64,000 bases of DNA from positions 1-64,000 of the forward strand of contig JARLHN010000009.1 of NCBI GenBank assembly GCA_031292255.1, given 5' to 3'. The notes beneath the pieces were generated by a model. That model was not told the DNA's origin, made no database searches, and was given only the letters and a program-made list of their open reading frames with translations. The translations under genes and the position numbers were made by a program. Below are positions 8,116 to 17,560 of the stretch, one piece after another. The stretch comes from Oryzomonas sp. GTDB lineage: Bacteria > Desulfobacterota > Desulfuromonadia > Geobacterales > Pseudopelobacteraceae. Every line of letters begins with the position of its first letter. Position 1 is the first letter of the stretch.

Positions 8116-8391
8116 ATGAACAAATCAGAGCTTATTGAGCAGTTGGCAATCAGGAAGGACATCTCGAACAAGCGTGCCGAGGAGATTGTCAATCTCATCT
8201 TCAACTCCATGTCCGACGCCATGGTGGATGGCGAGCGCATCGAGATTCGCGGCCTCGGCAGCTTTGTTATCAAGGATTACGGCACCTATACCGGTAGGAA
8301 TCCTAAAACAGGCGAGCAGATCACCGTCAGCCCCAAGAAGCTTCCCTTCTTCAAGGTCGGCAAGGAATTGAAGGAGCGGGTACTCGGCTAG
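8116..8391 (+). CDS. HU/IHF family nucleoid protein (IHF beta-like)
   Basis: This 91-residue protein has the full HU/IHF fold: helical N-terminus MNKSELIEQLAIRKDIS, beta-arm core IEIRGLGSFVIKDY, and the DNA-intercalating loop GRNPKTGE. The sequence resembles the beta subunit of integration host factor more than HU, but this cannot be decided without alignment. A GGAGGAA ribosome binding site precedes the ATG. The gene is monocistronic, with a strong hairpin downstream. Confidence 0.9.
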   Translation: MNKSELIEQLAIRKDISNKRAEEIVNLIFNSMSDAMVDGERIEIRGLGSFVIKDYGTYTGRNPKTGEQITVSPKKLPFFKVGKELKERVLG

Positions 8392-8453
8392 ACCCGGAAC
8401 ACCTCCACATAACGAGCTTCGTGACGCTTTGCCGATGAGGCGTGCTGTCATGG

Positions 8454-8485
8454 ACCCCCTTCACCTTTCCTGGGTGAGGGGGGTT
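8454..8485 (+). terminator. Hairpin downstream of the IHF/HU gene
   Basis: ACCCCCTTCACC and GGGTGAGGGGGGT form a long GC-rich stem with a six-base loop. There is no clear T-run after it, so it may be a weak intrinsic terminator or an mRNA-stabilising hairpin. Confidence 0.5.
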
Positions 8486-8786
8486 AAGTCGCTGACTGAA
8501 CGTTCATATCCCCATAACTCCACTCCCTTGATTGCATCTCCTTTCAACAACCCGGATTAGCGATGATTCAGCAGATTCCCCGCATTCCGTCCGCTGCCAT
8601 GGACAAGTCGGCGGAACAATTAGCTGGGCTTTTTTAGGGCGGTCTGCTATATTTCACTGGCAACAATCTGGGATTATTAAACTCGTCAATGCGAAATCAA
8701 TGCAATGAAGAAAACGATTGAAGCAGGGCGAGCTGCTGTTTGGGCAGTTTTTTCCCGAGATCAAGGATCATGGAGCAGTACCGATA
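8486..8786. other. Intergenic region before the phosphate transporter
   Basis: About 300 bases between the hairpin and the transporter start hold no gene I can support. The part 8700-8786 is open in frame with the transporter but lacks a good ribosome binding site, so it is treated as leader. Confidence 0.4.
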
Positions 8787-10433
8787 ATGTCTCTCAGCCT
8801 GATTGAGGGCGCTTTGGGTGGCATCGGCCTGTTTTTGCTCGGTATGCGTCTCATGTCGGACGGCATCCGGACCGTGGCTGATGCTCGCATCAGGGACGTC
8901 TTTACCACTCTTACCTCGAACCGTTTTTATTCCATGTTGTTCGGCATGGCAGCCGCCTTGGCGGTCAATTCCGGCAGCGCGGCGGTTATCTTTACCATCG
9001 GCCTCGTCAACGGCGGCGTTCTGAATACCTTCCAGGCGTTGAGCGTTTTGGGCGGGGTACTCATCGGCGCTTCACTGCCGCTGCACATCCACATCATCCC
9101 CTACAGCCTGATCTCAACCCCGCTCATCTTTTCCGGTGTTGTACTCAAGTTCTTCGCCCGCAAACGCCGGTATGCCAACGCGGGCGACCTTCTCCTGGGC
9201 ATAGGCCTGCTTTTCCTCGGGTTGACCCTCCTGGAGGGGAGTTATCGCCCCTTTGATCATCACCCCTTCTACACCACCTTCAACGAGCTGTTTTTTCATC
9301 AGCCGATCCTGGCCACCCTCTTCGGGGCACTGGTGTCGTTTCTTGTCCAATCGGCCCGTTCTTCGGTCACAGTCATAGCCTCACTGTCGTCGGGGTATCG
9401 GATCGATCCCGTAACCGCCTCTCGCATGGTGTTGGGAGGGCTGATCGGGGTGGCGGCAATGGGGGCGCTTGCCTCGGTCGGCGGTAATTCCGTGACCCGC
9501 AGGGTCGCTACGACCTATCTGTTTTTCGCCTTCGCAGTGGCGCTCTTGCTCGTTCCCCTGGCCTCGCTCATGTTGGAGGCGGCCCAGCGCCTGCCCTTTG
9601 CCGAATGGTCCGGGGCCTGCACCGCCGGTCAGCCGCTCTTCTGCCAGTTGGCATGGGTGCACACGGTCTCCAGCCTGCTGGTGGCGTGTATTCTGATTGC
9701 CATCAGCGCCCCGTTGGCCCGAATGCTTGGCGGCTCATCCGCAATCACCGGCAACGGGTCGATCGCATCGCAACCCTGTGCCGGCTACCTCGACGATCGC
9801 ATTCTCAATACGCCGCCCCTTGCCCTGGAACAGGTCCGCAAGGAGATTGTCCGCATGATGTCGGTGACGGCATTTATGTACGCTGATATCCACGAGATAC
9901 TCTTCGATTTTGACGCCCGCAGGGCAGATACCATTCGGCAGCATGAACAGGTGCTCGATTCGCTCAATCACGAGATTTCCACCTTTCTTGCCGCCCTGGC
10001 CCGGACAGCGGACAGCCCTGAAATCAGCTACGATATCCCCGGTCTTTTTCAGGCGGTCAGCGACCTGGAGCACATCGGCGACCGCTGTGAGAACATCCTG
10101 AAAGGCATTGTAACCAAGAAGGAGGCCGGCGTCATTTTTTCCGAGGATGCGATGGATGACTTGAAGCGTCTTGACCAGGTCGTGGCCGGCGCCATCAGCG
10201 ATACCGAACATATGATCAGGCACGGTTTCATCCGGGACGGATTTGATCTGTCCGCTGCAAAAACCGAGGCGCGCAGCGTCTTTGGGGCGGCACGGCAAAA
10301 CCATTTTCAGCGTATGAGTAACGGTGTCTGTCCACCTCGGGCCGCAAAGCTGTTCAACGAGATGTCGTCGGACTTTGAAGGGATTGCCTCGTTGTGCTGG
10401 AACACCATCGCCTCCCAGGGGAGAAAGCGTTGA
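8787..10433 (+). CDS. Na+/phosphate cotransporter family protein with PhoU-like C-terminus
   Basis: The start at ATG 8787 gives MSLSLIEGALGGIGLFLLGMRL, the usual N-terminus of this family. A longer frame from 8718 is possible. Residues 1-300 hold about eight hydrophobic helices in two inverted Na_Pi_cotrans repeats (GMAAALAVNSGSAAVIFT and ALVSFLVQSARSSVTVIA). Residues about 350-540 are helical and PhoU-like. The protein probably takes up phosphate with sodium across the inner membrane, the PhoU-like part sensing or gating. Its stop overlaps the start of the Ppx/GppA gene, tying phosphate uptake to polyphosphate or (p)ppGpp hydrolysis. Confidence 0.88.
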   Translation: MSLSLIEGALGGIGLFLLGMRLMSDGIRTVADARIRDVFTTLTSNRFYSMLFGMAAALAVNSGSAAVIFTIGLVNGGVLNTFQALSVLGGVLIGASLPLHIHIIPYSLISTPLIFSGVVLKFFARKRRYANAGDLLLGIGLLFLGLTLLEGSYRPFDHHPFYTTFNELFFHQPILATLFGALVSFLVQSARSSVTVIASLSSGYRIDPVTASRMVLGGLIGVAAMGALASVGGNSVTRRVATTYLFFAFAVALLLVPLASLMLEAAQRLPFAEWSGACTAGQPLFCQLAWVHTVSSLLVACILIAISAPLARMLGGSSAITGNGSIASQPCAGYLDDRILNTPPLALEQVRKEIVRMMSVTAFMYADIHEILFDFDARRADTIRQHEQVLDSLNHEISTFLAALARTADSPEISYDIPGLFQAVSDLEHIGDRCENILKGIVTKKEAGVIFSEDAMDDLKRLDQVVAGAISDTEHMIRHGFIRDGFDLSAAKTEARSVFGAARQNHFQRMSNGVCPPRAAKLFNEMSSDFEGIASLCWNTIASQGRKR

Positions 10434-11350
10434 TGGGTTCCAGGGTTGCGGCCATTGATTTCGGCACCAATACCGCCCGTCTGCTCGTGGCCGAGATCCG
10501 GGAAGGCGGTTTTGATCCTGTCCGTCTTGAACGGGAGATCGTTCGCATGGGCGGAGGCTTCAGCCGCGAAGAAGGGCTCTCCGGAGATGCCCAACAGCGG
10601 GGCCTGTGCTGCCTGCAACGTTTTGCCGGCATCATCCGCTCGCTGGACGTCTCCCAGGTCCGTGCCGTTGCCACCAGCGCCGTGCGGGATGCGATCAACG
10701 GCCCGGCGTTCGTTGAGTCGATCCATTGCAGGACCGGTATCGAACTCATGGTCATCGACGGCATACGGGAAGCGGAACTGACCCTGTCCGGCGTTCTGGC
10801 GGGGCTTGATCGTCGGGAGAAGGAACTCCTGGTCTTTGATGTCGGCGGCGGCAGCACCGAATTTACGCTCGCGCGGGACGGCCGGGCCCAGTTCGTTCGC
10901 AGCCTGCCGCTAGGGGTGGTCAGGCTGACCGAAGGCAAGGTGACGCCCGAGGCTGTCTCGGAAAAGATCGGCAGAGAACTCGACCTGCTTGAGCGGGAGA
11001 TGGCAACGGCTCTGGTCAGGCCGGCGCCCGGAGCGACTCTGGTCGGCTCCGCCGGCACCGCCACCACCCTGGCTGCCATTGCCATGGAAATGAAGGATTA
11101 CGACTATCGCAAGGTCAACAATGCAACCATTTCCCGGCAGCAGATCGGGACCATCTATGAACGTCTGCTGCCCATGGCCCCTGAAGAGAGGCTGAAGGTC
11201 CCCGGCCTGGAAAAGGGGCGGGAGGACTTGATCATCGCCGGTATTCTCATTACCATGCACACCATGGACCGGTTCGGGTTCCATACCCTGAAGGTGAGCG
11301 ACTACGGACTATTGGAGGGGCTGATCGTCTCAGGGGGCGTTACCGGCTAG
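10433..11350 (+). CDS. Exopolyphosphatase/pppGpp phosphohydrolase (Ppx/GppA family)
   Basis: The ATG at 10433 overlaps the transporter stop (TGATG) and follows an AGGGGAG ribosome binding site. The 305-residue product has the ASKHA-type phosphate-binding motifs AIDFGTNTARLLVAE at the N-terminus and FDVGGGSTEF near residue 137, plus GSAGTATTLAA near 205. It matches the short form of the family, without the C-terminal HD-like domain. It could hydrolyse polyphosphate or pppGpp, and the two cannot be distinguished by reading. Coupling to a phosphate transporter favours polyphosphate. Confidence 0.88.
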   Translation: MGSRVAAIDFGTNTARLLVAEIREGGFDPVRLEREIVRMGGGFSREEGLSGDAQQRGLCCLQRFAGIIRSLDVSQVRAVATSAVRDAINGPAFVESIHCRTGIELMVIDGIREAELTLSGVLAGLDRREKELLVFDVGGGSTEFTLARDGRAQFVRSLPLGVVRLTEGKVTPEAVSEKIGRELDLLEREMATALVRPAPGATLVGSAGTATTLAAIAMEMKDYDYRKVNNATISRQQIGTIYERLLPMAPEERLKVPGLEKGREDLIIAGILITMHTMDRFGFHTLKVSDYGLLEGLIVSGGVTG

Positions 11351-11389
11351 TACATTTATCCTTTGTCATTGCCGCTGGTTGCAAACAAA

Positions 11390-11418
11390 TTGCATTCCCT
11401 CCTCTCTTTTAGTATAGT
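11390..11418 (+). promoter_or_regulatory. Candidate sigma-70 promoter for iorAB
   Basis: TTGCAT at 11390-11395 and TATAGT at 11413-11418 are exactly 17 bases apart, about 50 bases upstream of the iorA start. No operator-like symmetry was noticed nearby. Confidence 0.45.
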
Positions 11419-11468
11419 TCTCCACCCTATGTGGCTTTACACAAACTGACACCTCCCAAGGAAATCAG

Positions 11469-13232
11469 ATGAAGAAAGAAATCCTGTCCGGCAATGAAGC
11501 CATTGCCCGCGGAGCCTATGAAGCGGGTTGCCGCGTGGCCTGTGCCTATCCCGGCACCCCATCCACCGAGATACTCGAAAACACCGTCAACTACAAGGAA
11601 ATCGATTCATCCTGGGCCCCCAACGAGAAGGTGGCCCTGGAGGTCGCCATCGGCGCATCCTTCGGCGGCGGCCGCGCCCTATGCACCATGAAGCATGTCG
11701 GCGTCAACGTGGCGGCCGACCCGCTCTTCACCCTTTCCTATACCGGTGTGGGCGGCGGCTTGGTGCTGGTTACGGCCGATGACCCCGAGATGCACTCCTC
11801 ACAGAACGAGCAGGACAACCGCAACTACGCCAAGTTCGCCAAGGTGCCGATGCTGGAACCGGCCGACTCCCAGGAATGCAAGGAGTTTACCCGGCTGGCC
11901 TTTGAACTTTCAGAACAGTACGACACCCCGGTCATGCTGCGCACCACCACCCGCATCTCCCACAGCAAGTCCATCGTCACGTTGGGCGAGCGGCTAAGCG
12001 GCCTGGCCGAGCCCAAGCTGATCAGGAATGCCGCCAAGCTCGTGATGCTGCCGGGCAATGCCCGTGTCCGCCACCCTTTGGTGGAGGAACGCATCGAAAA
12101 GATGTCCGAGGCGGGCGCCACCATGGCGATCAACCGCGTGGAATTGCGCGACACCTCCATCGGCATCATCACATCCGGCGTCTGCTACCAGTATGTGCGC
12201 GAGGCCATACCCGACGCATCGACACTCAAGCTGGGCATGGTGCATCCCTTGCCCAAGGCTTTGATCCGCGAATTTGCCGCCCAGGTGGACAAGCTCTACG
12301 TTGTGGAGGAACTGGACCCCTTTATCGAGGAGCAGGTCAGGGCCATGGGGATTGCCGTGACCGGCAAGGAGCTGATCTCGTTGTGCGGCGAACTGACACC
12401 GGGCCGCATCCGTACCGCTTTCGGCCTTCAGCCGCCCCCGGCCGCGCCGGGGGAAAAACTCCCCGGCCGCCCTCCCAACATGTGCCCCGGCTGCCCTCAC
12501 CGCGGTGTTTTCTTTGCCCTCAATCAACTCAAGGCCTATGTTACCGGCGATATCGGCTGCTACACCCTTGGGTTCATGCCGCCGCTATCGTCCATGGATA
12601 CCTGCATCTGTATGGGAGCCTCCATCGGCATGGCCACCGGTGTCGGCAAGGTTGTTTCCACCGAAGAAAAAAAGAAGGTGGTGGCCGTGATCGGCGATTC
12701 CACCTTCCTGCATACCGGTATCAACGGCCTGATGGACATGGTCTACAATAATTCACCCTCGACGGTCGTGATCCTGGATAACCGCATTACCGCCATGACC
12801 GGCCGCCAGGACAACCCGGCCTCAGGCTTCACCCTGATGGATGCCCCGTCGCACCGCATAGATTTTCCCTTGCTCTGCAAATCGTTGGGGGTCAAGCATA
12901 TCCGGGTGATCAACCCCTTTGACCTGGAGCAGACCAAAAACGTGCTCAGGGAAGAGATGGATCGCCCTGAGACTTCGGTGGTCATCACCGACAAGCCCTG
13001 CGTCCTGGTCAAGCGTGAAGGGGTCTTCCAAAAGGGGCCGGTCTACACGGTGGAGGTCGAGAAGTGTACCGGTTGCCGTGCCTGCCTCAAGATCGGCTGT
13101 CCGGCCATCGAATGGCGGCCGGCCGGGGACGGCGGCAAAAAGGGTAAGGCCTTTATCGACCCGCTGCTTTGTACCGGCTGTGACGTCTGCCGGCAGTTGT
13201 GCAAGTTCGAGGCGATAGGGAGTGCCAAATGA
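11469..13232 (+). CDS. iorA: Indolepyruvate:ferredoxin oxidoreductase, alpha subunit
   Basis: IorA, with IorB, decarboxylates aryl pyruvates (indolepyruvate, phenylpyruvate) to aryl-acetyl-CoA, reducing ferredoxin. The 587-residue protein has an N-terminal pyrimidine-binding domain starting SGNEAIARGAYEAGC, a middle transketolase-C-like domain, a thiamine-diphosphate domain near residues 340-500 (GDIGCYTLGF, IGDSTFLHTG), and a C-terminal two-cluster ferredoxin domain (CTGCRACLKIGCP and CTGCDVCRQLC). The stop overlaps the iorB start. It heads a cluster with carbonic anhydrase, PaaK and the Liv transporter, consistent with aromatic amino-acid turnover. Confidence 0.95.
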   Translation: MKKEILSGNEAIARGAYEAGCRVACAYPGTPSTEILENTVNYKEIDSSWAPNEKVALEVAIGASFGGGRALCTMKHVGVNVAADPLFTLSYTGVGGGLVLVTADDPEMHSSQNEQDNRNYAKFAKVPMLEPADSQECKEFTRLAFELSEQYDTPVMLRTTTRISHSKSIVTLGERLSGLAEPKLIRNAAKLVMLPGNARVRHPLVEERIEKMSEAGATMAINRVELRDTSIGIITSGVCYQYVREAIPDASTLKLGMVHPLPKALIREFAAQVDKLYVVEELDPFIEEQVRAMGIAVTGKELISLCGELTPGRIRTAFGLQPPPAAPGEKLPGRPPNMCPGCPHRGVFFALNQLKAYVTGDIGCYTLGFMPPLSSMDTCICMGASIGMATGVGKVVSTEEKKKVVAVIGDSTFLHTGINGLMDMVYNNSPSTVVILDNRITAMTGRQDNPASGFTLMDAPSHRIDFPLLCKSLGVKHIRVINPFDLEQTKNVLREEMDRPETSVVITDKPCVLVKREGVFQKGPVYTVEVEKCTGCRACLKIGCPAIEWRPAGDGGKKGKAFIDPLLCTGCDVCRQLCKFEAIGSAK

Positions 13233-13822
13233 GTGACCGGGTTACCAACATCCTGCTGGTCGGCGTCGGCGGCCAGGGTATTCTGCTGGCCGCGGAGATC
13301 CTTTCCGAGGCCGTTTTGCTGGCAGGCTTCGATGTGAAGAAGAGCGAGATCCACGGCATGTCCCAGCGTGGCGGCAGTGTGGTCTCCCATGTGCGTTACG
13401 GTACGGAGGTCTTTTCGCCCATTGTGCCGGAAGGGGAGGGGGATATCCTGTTCGGGTTCGAACTGATGGAGACCTATCGTTCCCTGTCGCTCCTCAGACA
13501 GGGGGGGGCTGTGGTGGCCAACGATCTGCGCATCGCGCCGCCCTCGGTGCTGATGGGACAGGAAACCTATCCGGAAGGGTTGGTGGAACGGATCAGGGAG
13601 CGCTTTCCCGATTTCCTGCTTCTGGACGGCCAGAAGCTGGCTTGCGAGGCGGGAAATTCCCGGGCCGCCAATACGGTGCTTTTGGGGGCGGTATCCCGAC
13701 GACTGGATATCGACGAACAGTTCTGGCAGCAAGCCCTGGAAAAAATGGTGCCGAAAAAGGCACTGGAAGTGAACAAGAAGGCCTTCATGCTGGGCCGGTC
13801 TTCGGATTGGAATGCACCATGA
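13229..13822 (+). CDS. iorB: Indolepyruvate:ferredoxin oxidoreductase, beta subunit
   Basis: The start at ATG 13229 overlaps the end of iorA by four bases and gives MSDRVTNILLVGVGGQGILL, the expected N-terminus of the gamma-type oxidoreductase domain. The 197-residue product also has the family motif KKSEIHGMSQRGGSVVSHVR. It is the partner of IorA in the cytoplasmic complex. Its last bases overlap the start of the carbonic anhydrase gene. Confidence 0.94.
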   Translation: MSDRVTNILLVGVGGQGILLAAEILSEAVLLAGFDVKKSEIHGMSQRGGSVVSHVRYGTEVFSPIVPEGEGDILFGFELMETYRSLSLLRQGGAVVANDLRIAPPSVLMGQETYPEGLVERIRERFPDFLLLDGQKLACEAGNSRAANTVLLGAVSRRLDIDEQFWQQALEKMVPKKALEVNKKAFMLGRSSDWNAP

Positions 13823-14394
13823 CGCAACTTGAAGCTGTCATCGCAGCTAACCGGAATTTTACACGGCCGAACGCCTTCCCGCCGCTCCCCAAATCGCCCA
13901 AGAAACAGTTGGCCATCTTCACCTGCATGGACACCCGTCTGGTCGATTTTCTTGAGCCGGCCATGGGCCTTAAGCGCGGGGATGCCAAGGTCATCAAGAA
14001 CGCCGGCAACACCATCGTGGACCCCATGTCAGGCTCCGTAATCCGCAGCCTGGTGGCCGGCATCTTCATGCTGGGGGTCGAGGAGGTCTTCGTTATTGGC
14101 CACCGGGATTGCGGCATGGCCGAGCTGGACGCCGAATCGGTCAAGCGCGACATGGTCAATCGCGGGATCTCTCCGGATATCATCGACACCCACGTGCCCG
14201 ATCTGAAACAGTGGCTGGGGATCTTCGCCCATCCGGTCCAGAACGTGGAACGGGTGGTCGAGATCCTCCGCAATAACCCGCTGATACCCAAGGACGTGCC
14301 GATACACGGTCTGATCTTCTGTCCAAACGAAGGCCGTCTGGATGTGGTCGTGAACGGCTATAGCCAGGAGAGTTTTGCGGCGCACATACTCTAA
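13819..14394 (+). CDS. Beta-class carbonic anhydrase
   Basis: This 191-residue enzyme interconverts CO2 and bicarbonate. The zinc-binding residues are C36 (in FTCMDTR), H95 and C98 (in GHRDCG), with D38 and R40 forming the usual dyad. The ATG overlaps the iorB stop (ATGA), so it is probably translated with iorAB. Known chemistry suggests a reason: IorAB releases CO2 in the forward direction or needs it in reverse, and the anhydrase could balance it. That link is inference. Confidence 0.9.
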   Translation: MTQLEAVIAANRNFTRPNAFPPLPKSPKKQLAIFTCMDTRLVDFLEPAMGLKRGDAKVIKNAGNTIVDPMSGSVIRSLVAGIFMLGVEEVFVIGHRDCGMAELDAESVKRDMVNRGISPDIIDTHVPDLKQWLGIFAHPVQNVERVVEILRNNPLIPKDVPIHGLIFCPNEGRLDVVVNGYSQESFAAHIL

Positions 14395-14408
14395 AGAGGT
14401 TACGAAGC

Positions 14409-15710
14409 ATGTATTTTAACGAAGAGTTCGAAACGCTGCCCCGTCAGGCTCTGGAGGCGCTGCAACTCAAACGGCTTCAAGCCGTGGTTGAAAGGGTGTG
14501 TGCCAATGTCCCATTTTATATGGAGTCGTTCGGCAAGGCCGGAGTCAAATCTGCCGATATTCGCAGCCTGGAAGACTTGCAACGGCTTCCCTTCACCACC
14601 AAGCAGGACATGCGCGACTCCTATCCTTACGGCCTGTTTGCCGCACCCTTGGAGGAGATCGTCCGCATCCACGCCTCGTCCGGCACCACCGGCAAACCGA
14701 CAGTGGTGGGTTATACCCACAAGGACATCGATACCTGGAGTGAGTTGATGGCCCGCTCTTTTGCCGCGGCCGGCGCCCACCGGGGGGATATCATCCATAA
14801 TGCCTACGGTTACGGGCTCTTTACCGGCGGACTTGGGGCCCATTACGGCGCTGAACGTTTGGGGGCCTCGGTCATCCCTATTTCGGGCGGCAATACCAAG
14901 CGTCAGATCATGATCATGCAGGATTTCGGCTCCACGGTATTGACCTGTACCCCGTCCTATTCGCTCTTCATGGCCGAGGAGGCGAGGGCAGAGGGGATCG
15001 ATTTCAAAAAGCTCAAGCTTCGTGTCGGCATCTTCGGGGCCGAGCCCTGGTCCGAGGCCATGCGGGGTGAAATCGAGGAAAAGCTGAACCTGGCAGCCAT
15101 CGACATCTACGGCCTGTCCGAGATCATGGGGCCGGGTGTGGCCATCGAGTGCATCGAGGCGAAAAAAGGGCTGCATATCTGGGAGGACCACTTCATTCCC
15201 GAGATCATCGATCCCAAAACCGGCCGACGTCTGCCCCAGGGCGAACTCGGCGAATTGGTCATCACCACCATCACCAAACAGGGAATCCCGCTGATCCGTT
15301 ACCGCACCCGCGATATTACCAGCATCTCCTACGAGCCCTGCGTATGCGGCCGCACCCACGCCCGTATCAGCCGCATGAGCGGCCGTTCCGACGACATGTT
15401 GATCATCCGCGGGGTCAACGTCTTCCCCTCCCAGATCGAATCGATCCTGGTGGCCATCGAAGGGGTCGAGCCCCATTATCTGCTGATCATCGACCGCAGG
15501 GACAACCTTGATACCCTGGAGGTGCATGTGGAGGTGGATGAACAGCTCTTCTCCGACGAGATCAAGGTCTTGCAACTGTTGGCGAAACGGATCGAGAAGG
15601 AGATCAAGGATGTACTGGGGGTCACCTGCACCGCCAAACTTGTGGAGCCCAAGACCATTCAGCGCAGCGAAGGCAAGGCGCAAAGGGTAATCGATAACCG
15701 GAAACTATAA
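14409..15710 (+). CDS. paaK: Phenylacetate-CoA ligase (PaaK-like)
   Basis: PaaK activates phenylacetate and related aryl acids to CoA thioesters using ATP. The 433-residue protein has the AMP-binding P-loop [11 protein letters not shown] near residue 90, the adenylate motif [11 protein letters not shown], and the hinge/C-terminal region [19 protein letters not shown]. Length and motifs fit the PaaK family. It sits 14 bases after the carbonic anhydrase gene. With IorAB making aryl-acetyl-CoA, PaaK may salvage or feed free aryl acids. The IorAB-PaaK-ACT order suggests one functional block. Confidence 0.93.
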   Translation: MYFNEEFETLPRQALEALQLKRLQAVVERVCANVPFYMESFGKAGVKSADIRSLEDLQRLPFTTKQDMRDSYPYGLFAAPLEEIVRIHASSGTTGKPTVVGYTHKDIDTWSELMARSFAAAGAHRGDIIHNAYGYGLFTGGLGAHYGAERLGASVIPISGGNTKRQIMIMQDFGSTVLTCTPSYSLFMAEEARAEGIDFKKLKLRVGIFGAEPWSEAMRGEIEEKLNLAAIDIYGLSEIMGPGVAIECIEAKKGLHIWEDHFIPEIIDPKTGRRLPQGELGELVITTITKQGIPLIRYRTRDITSISYEPCVCGRTHARISRMSGRSDDMLIIRGVNVFPSQIESILVAIEGVEPHYLLIIDRRDNLDTLEVHVEVDEQLFSDEIKVLQLLAKRIEKEIKDVLGVTCTAKLVEPKTIQRSEGKAQRVIDNRKL

Positions 15711-15719
15711 AAGCACAAT

Positions 15720-15841
15720 CAGCCACAAAGACACAAAGACACAGAGGAAAAGCAGGAGAAAACCTGAATTGCATGGATTAAGGCCGCCAACCTCCTTTTC
15801 ATGATTGATTTTGAAGTTCTCCGTGTCTCTGTCGCGGGTGT
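15720..15841. repeat. Imperfect inverted repeat in the paaK-ACT gap
   Basis: GACACAAAGACACAGAGG near 15730 is imperfectly complementary to CTCCGTGTCTCTGTCGC near 15819. The stretch also holds tandem CACAAAGA units. It looks like a short dispersed intergenic repeat rather than a terminator. Confidence 0.4.
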
Positions 15842-15867
15842 TGGGTTTTCCCACAGGGAGGTACAAC

Positions 15868-16299
15868 ATGAAAGTCGAGCAGATATCCATCTTCATCGAG
15901 AACAAATCGGGACGTCTGGCCGAAATCACCCGTATCCTGGGTGAGGTGGGCATCAACATCCGGGCGCTGTCCCTGGCCGATACCTCGGACTTCGGTATCC
16001 TGCGCCTGATCGTGAATGACGTGGAAACGGCCAACAAGGTGCTCAAGGATAAGGGGTTCACCGTCAACAAGACCGAGGTGGTCGCCGTTGAGGTTCCAGA
16101 CCGGCCCGGCGGGCTGGGAGCCATACTCCGCACACTGGACACGGAACAGATCAACGTGGAGTATATGTATGCCTTTGTCGAACGTTGCGGCGGCAACGCG
16201 GTGATCATCTTCCGTTTCGATGAGACCGACAAGGCCATCCATGCCCTCAAGGCCAATAATTTCAGCGTTCTTGCGGGCGAGCGCCTGTACAGCATGTAA
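15868..16299 (+). CDS. Tandem ACT-domain protein
   Basis: The start at ATG 15868 follows an AGGGAGG ribosome binding site and gives [20 protein letters not shown]. The 143 residues form two ACT domains in tandem (about 1-66 and 70-143), each with a GRLAEI- or GGLGAI-type loop that binds amino acids. There is no catalytic domain. Proteins of this type are commonly found beside paaK/ior genes and are thought to sense amino acids. Here a branched-chain or aromatic amino acid is a sensible ligand, given the adjacent Liv transporter, but this is inference. Confidence 0.88.
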   Translation: MKVEQISIFIENKSGRLAEITRILGEVGINIRALSLADTSDFGILRLIVNDVETANKVLKDKGFTVNKTEVVAVEVPDRPGGLGAILRTLDTEQINVEYMYAFVERCGGNAVIIFRFDETDKAIHALKANNFSVLAGERLYSM

Positions 16300-16335
16300 T
16301 CCGGTTCATACCTTCGGTTAATGCAGGGGGGAAGC

Positions 16336-17475
16336 ATGAGAAAACTGATCGCAACGTGCAGTGTTGTGAGTATCTGCTTTTTGTCCGCCACGGCAGTCTT
16401 TGCCGCGGGAACGGTCAAGATCGGCGGGCTGTTTGCCGTGACCGGCCCAGCGGCCTTCCTCGGGGAACCGGAGCGCAACACGGCCAAGATGGTGGTGGAA
16501 GAAATAAACAAGGCCGGCGGTATCAAGGGGCACAAACTTGAGCTGATAGCCTATGACACCTCCGGCGATGCGACCAAGGCGGTACAACTCGCCACCAAGC
16601 TGATCAAGGACGACCATGTAACGGCCATTATCGGTCCGAGCACCACTGGCGAATCCATGGCGGTTATCCAGGTGGCGGAGAGGGAGCAGGTGCCTCTTAT
16701 CTCGTGCGCGGCCGGTATCAAAATTACCGAACCGGTAAAAAAATGGGTCTTCAAGACCGCCCAGAACGATACCCTGGCGGTCGTCAAGATCTACGAATAC
16801 CTGCAAAAGCATAAACTGTCGAAGGTGGCCATACTGACCGTTTCCGACGGTTTCGGCGCGTCGGGACGCGAGCAGCTCAAGTCCCAGGCCGCAAAAAACG
16901 GCATCTCCATCGTATCGGACGACACCTATGGTCCCAAAGATACGGACATGACCGCCCAACTGACCAAGATCAGGGGTTCACAGGCCCAGGCGATCATCTG
17001 CTGGGGCACCAATCCCGGCCCGGCGGTTATTGCCAAGAATGTTCGCCAATTGGGTATCAAGACGCCACTCTTCATGAGCCACGGTGTATCCTCGAAAAAG
17101 TTCATCGAACTGGCCGGTGAGGCTGCCGAAGGGATCAAGCTCCCTTCCGGCAAGGTAATCGTGGCGGAACTGCTTCCCGCATCGGATCGCCAAAAGAGCT
17201 CCTTGATGGCGTTCGTCAAGGACTACAAGCTGCATTATCATGCTGAGGGGGATCATTTCGGCGGCCATGCCTGGGATGCGGTCATGCTGTTGAAAAATGC
17301 CATCGAACACGGGGGCGACTCTCGTGTCACGATCCGGGAACAGTTGGAAAAAACCCACGGGTTTGCAGGTATCGGCGGGGTCTTCAGCTATTCTGCCCGG
17401 GATCATGCCGGGTTGAACAAGGACGCCTTTGTGTTGGTGGAGGTGAGGAAGAAGGGCTGGGTCATCGTAAAGTAG
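16336..17475 (+). CDS. livK: Branched-chain amino-acid ABC transporter, periplasmic binding protein
   Basis: The ATG at 16336 follows a GGGGGAA element and opens with a signal peptide (positive MRK, hydrophobic core, cleavage after about residue 24 at VFA). The mature 355-residue part has the Peripla_BP_6 fold with the TVKIGGLFAVTGPAAFLGEP opening and the IIGPSTTGESMA segment. It should bind a branched-chain or aromatic amino acid, or an aryl acid, in the periplasm and deliver it to LivHMGF. The ligand cannot be read. The preceding paaK/ior genes make aromatic substrates plausible. Confidence 0.92.
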   Translation: MRKLIATCSVVSICFLSATAVFAAGTVKIGGLFAVTGPAAFLGEPERNTAKMVVEEINKAGGIKGHKLELIAYDTSGDATKAVQLATKLIKDDHVTAIIGPSTTGESMAVIQVAEREQVPLISCAAGIKITEPVKKWVFKTAQNDTLAVVKIYEYLQKHKLSKVAILTVSDGFGASGREQLKSQAAKNGISIVSDDTYGPKDTDMTAQLTKIRGSQAQAIICWGTNPGPAVIAKNVRQLGIKTPLFMSHGVSSKKFIELAGEAAEGIKLPSGKVIVAELLPASDRQKSSLMAFVKDYKLHYHAEGDHFGGHAWDAVMLLKNAIEHGGDSRVTIREQLEKTHGFAGIGGVFSYSARDHAGLNKDAFVLVEVRKKGWVIVK

Positions 17476-17560
17476 TTTCCGAACAGCACCCCCCATTTTA
17501 CGAAAAGGATTCTCCCTCTCCATGAAGGTGAGGGAGTTTCTGTGTAAGAAACGGAAGACA

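Noticed and set aside
14400-15683. Long minus-strand open frame opposite paaK
   Set aside because: It lies entirely antisense to an intact PaaK coding frame and has no recognisable motif.
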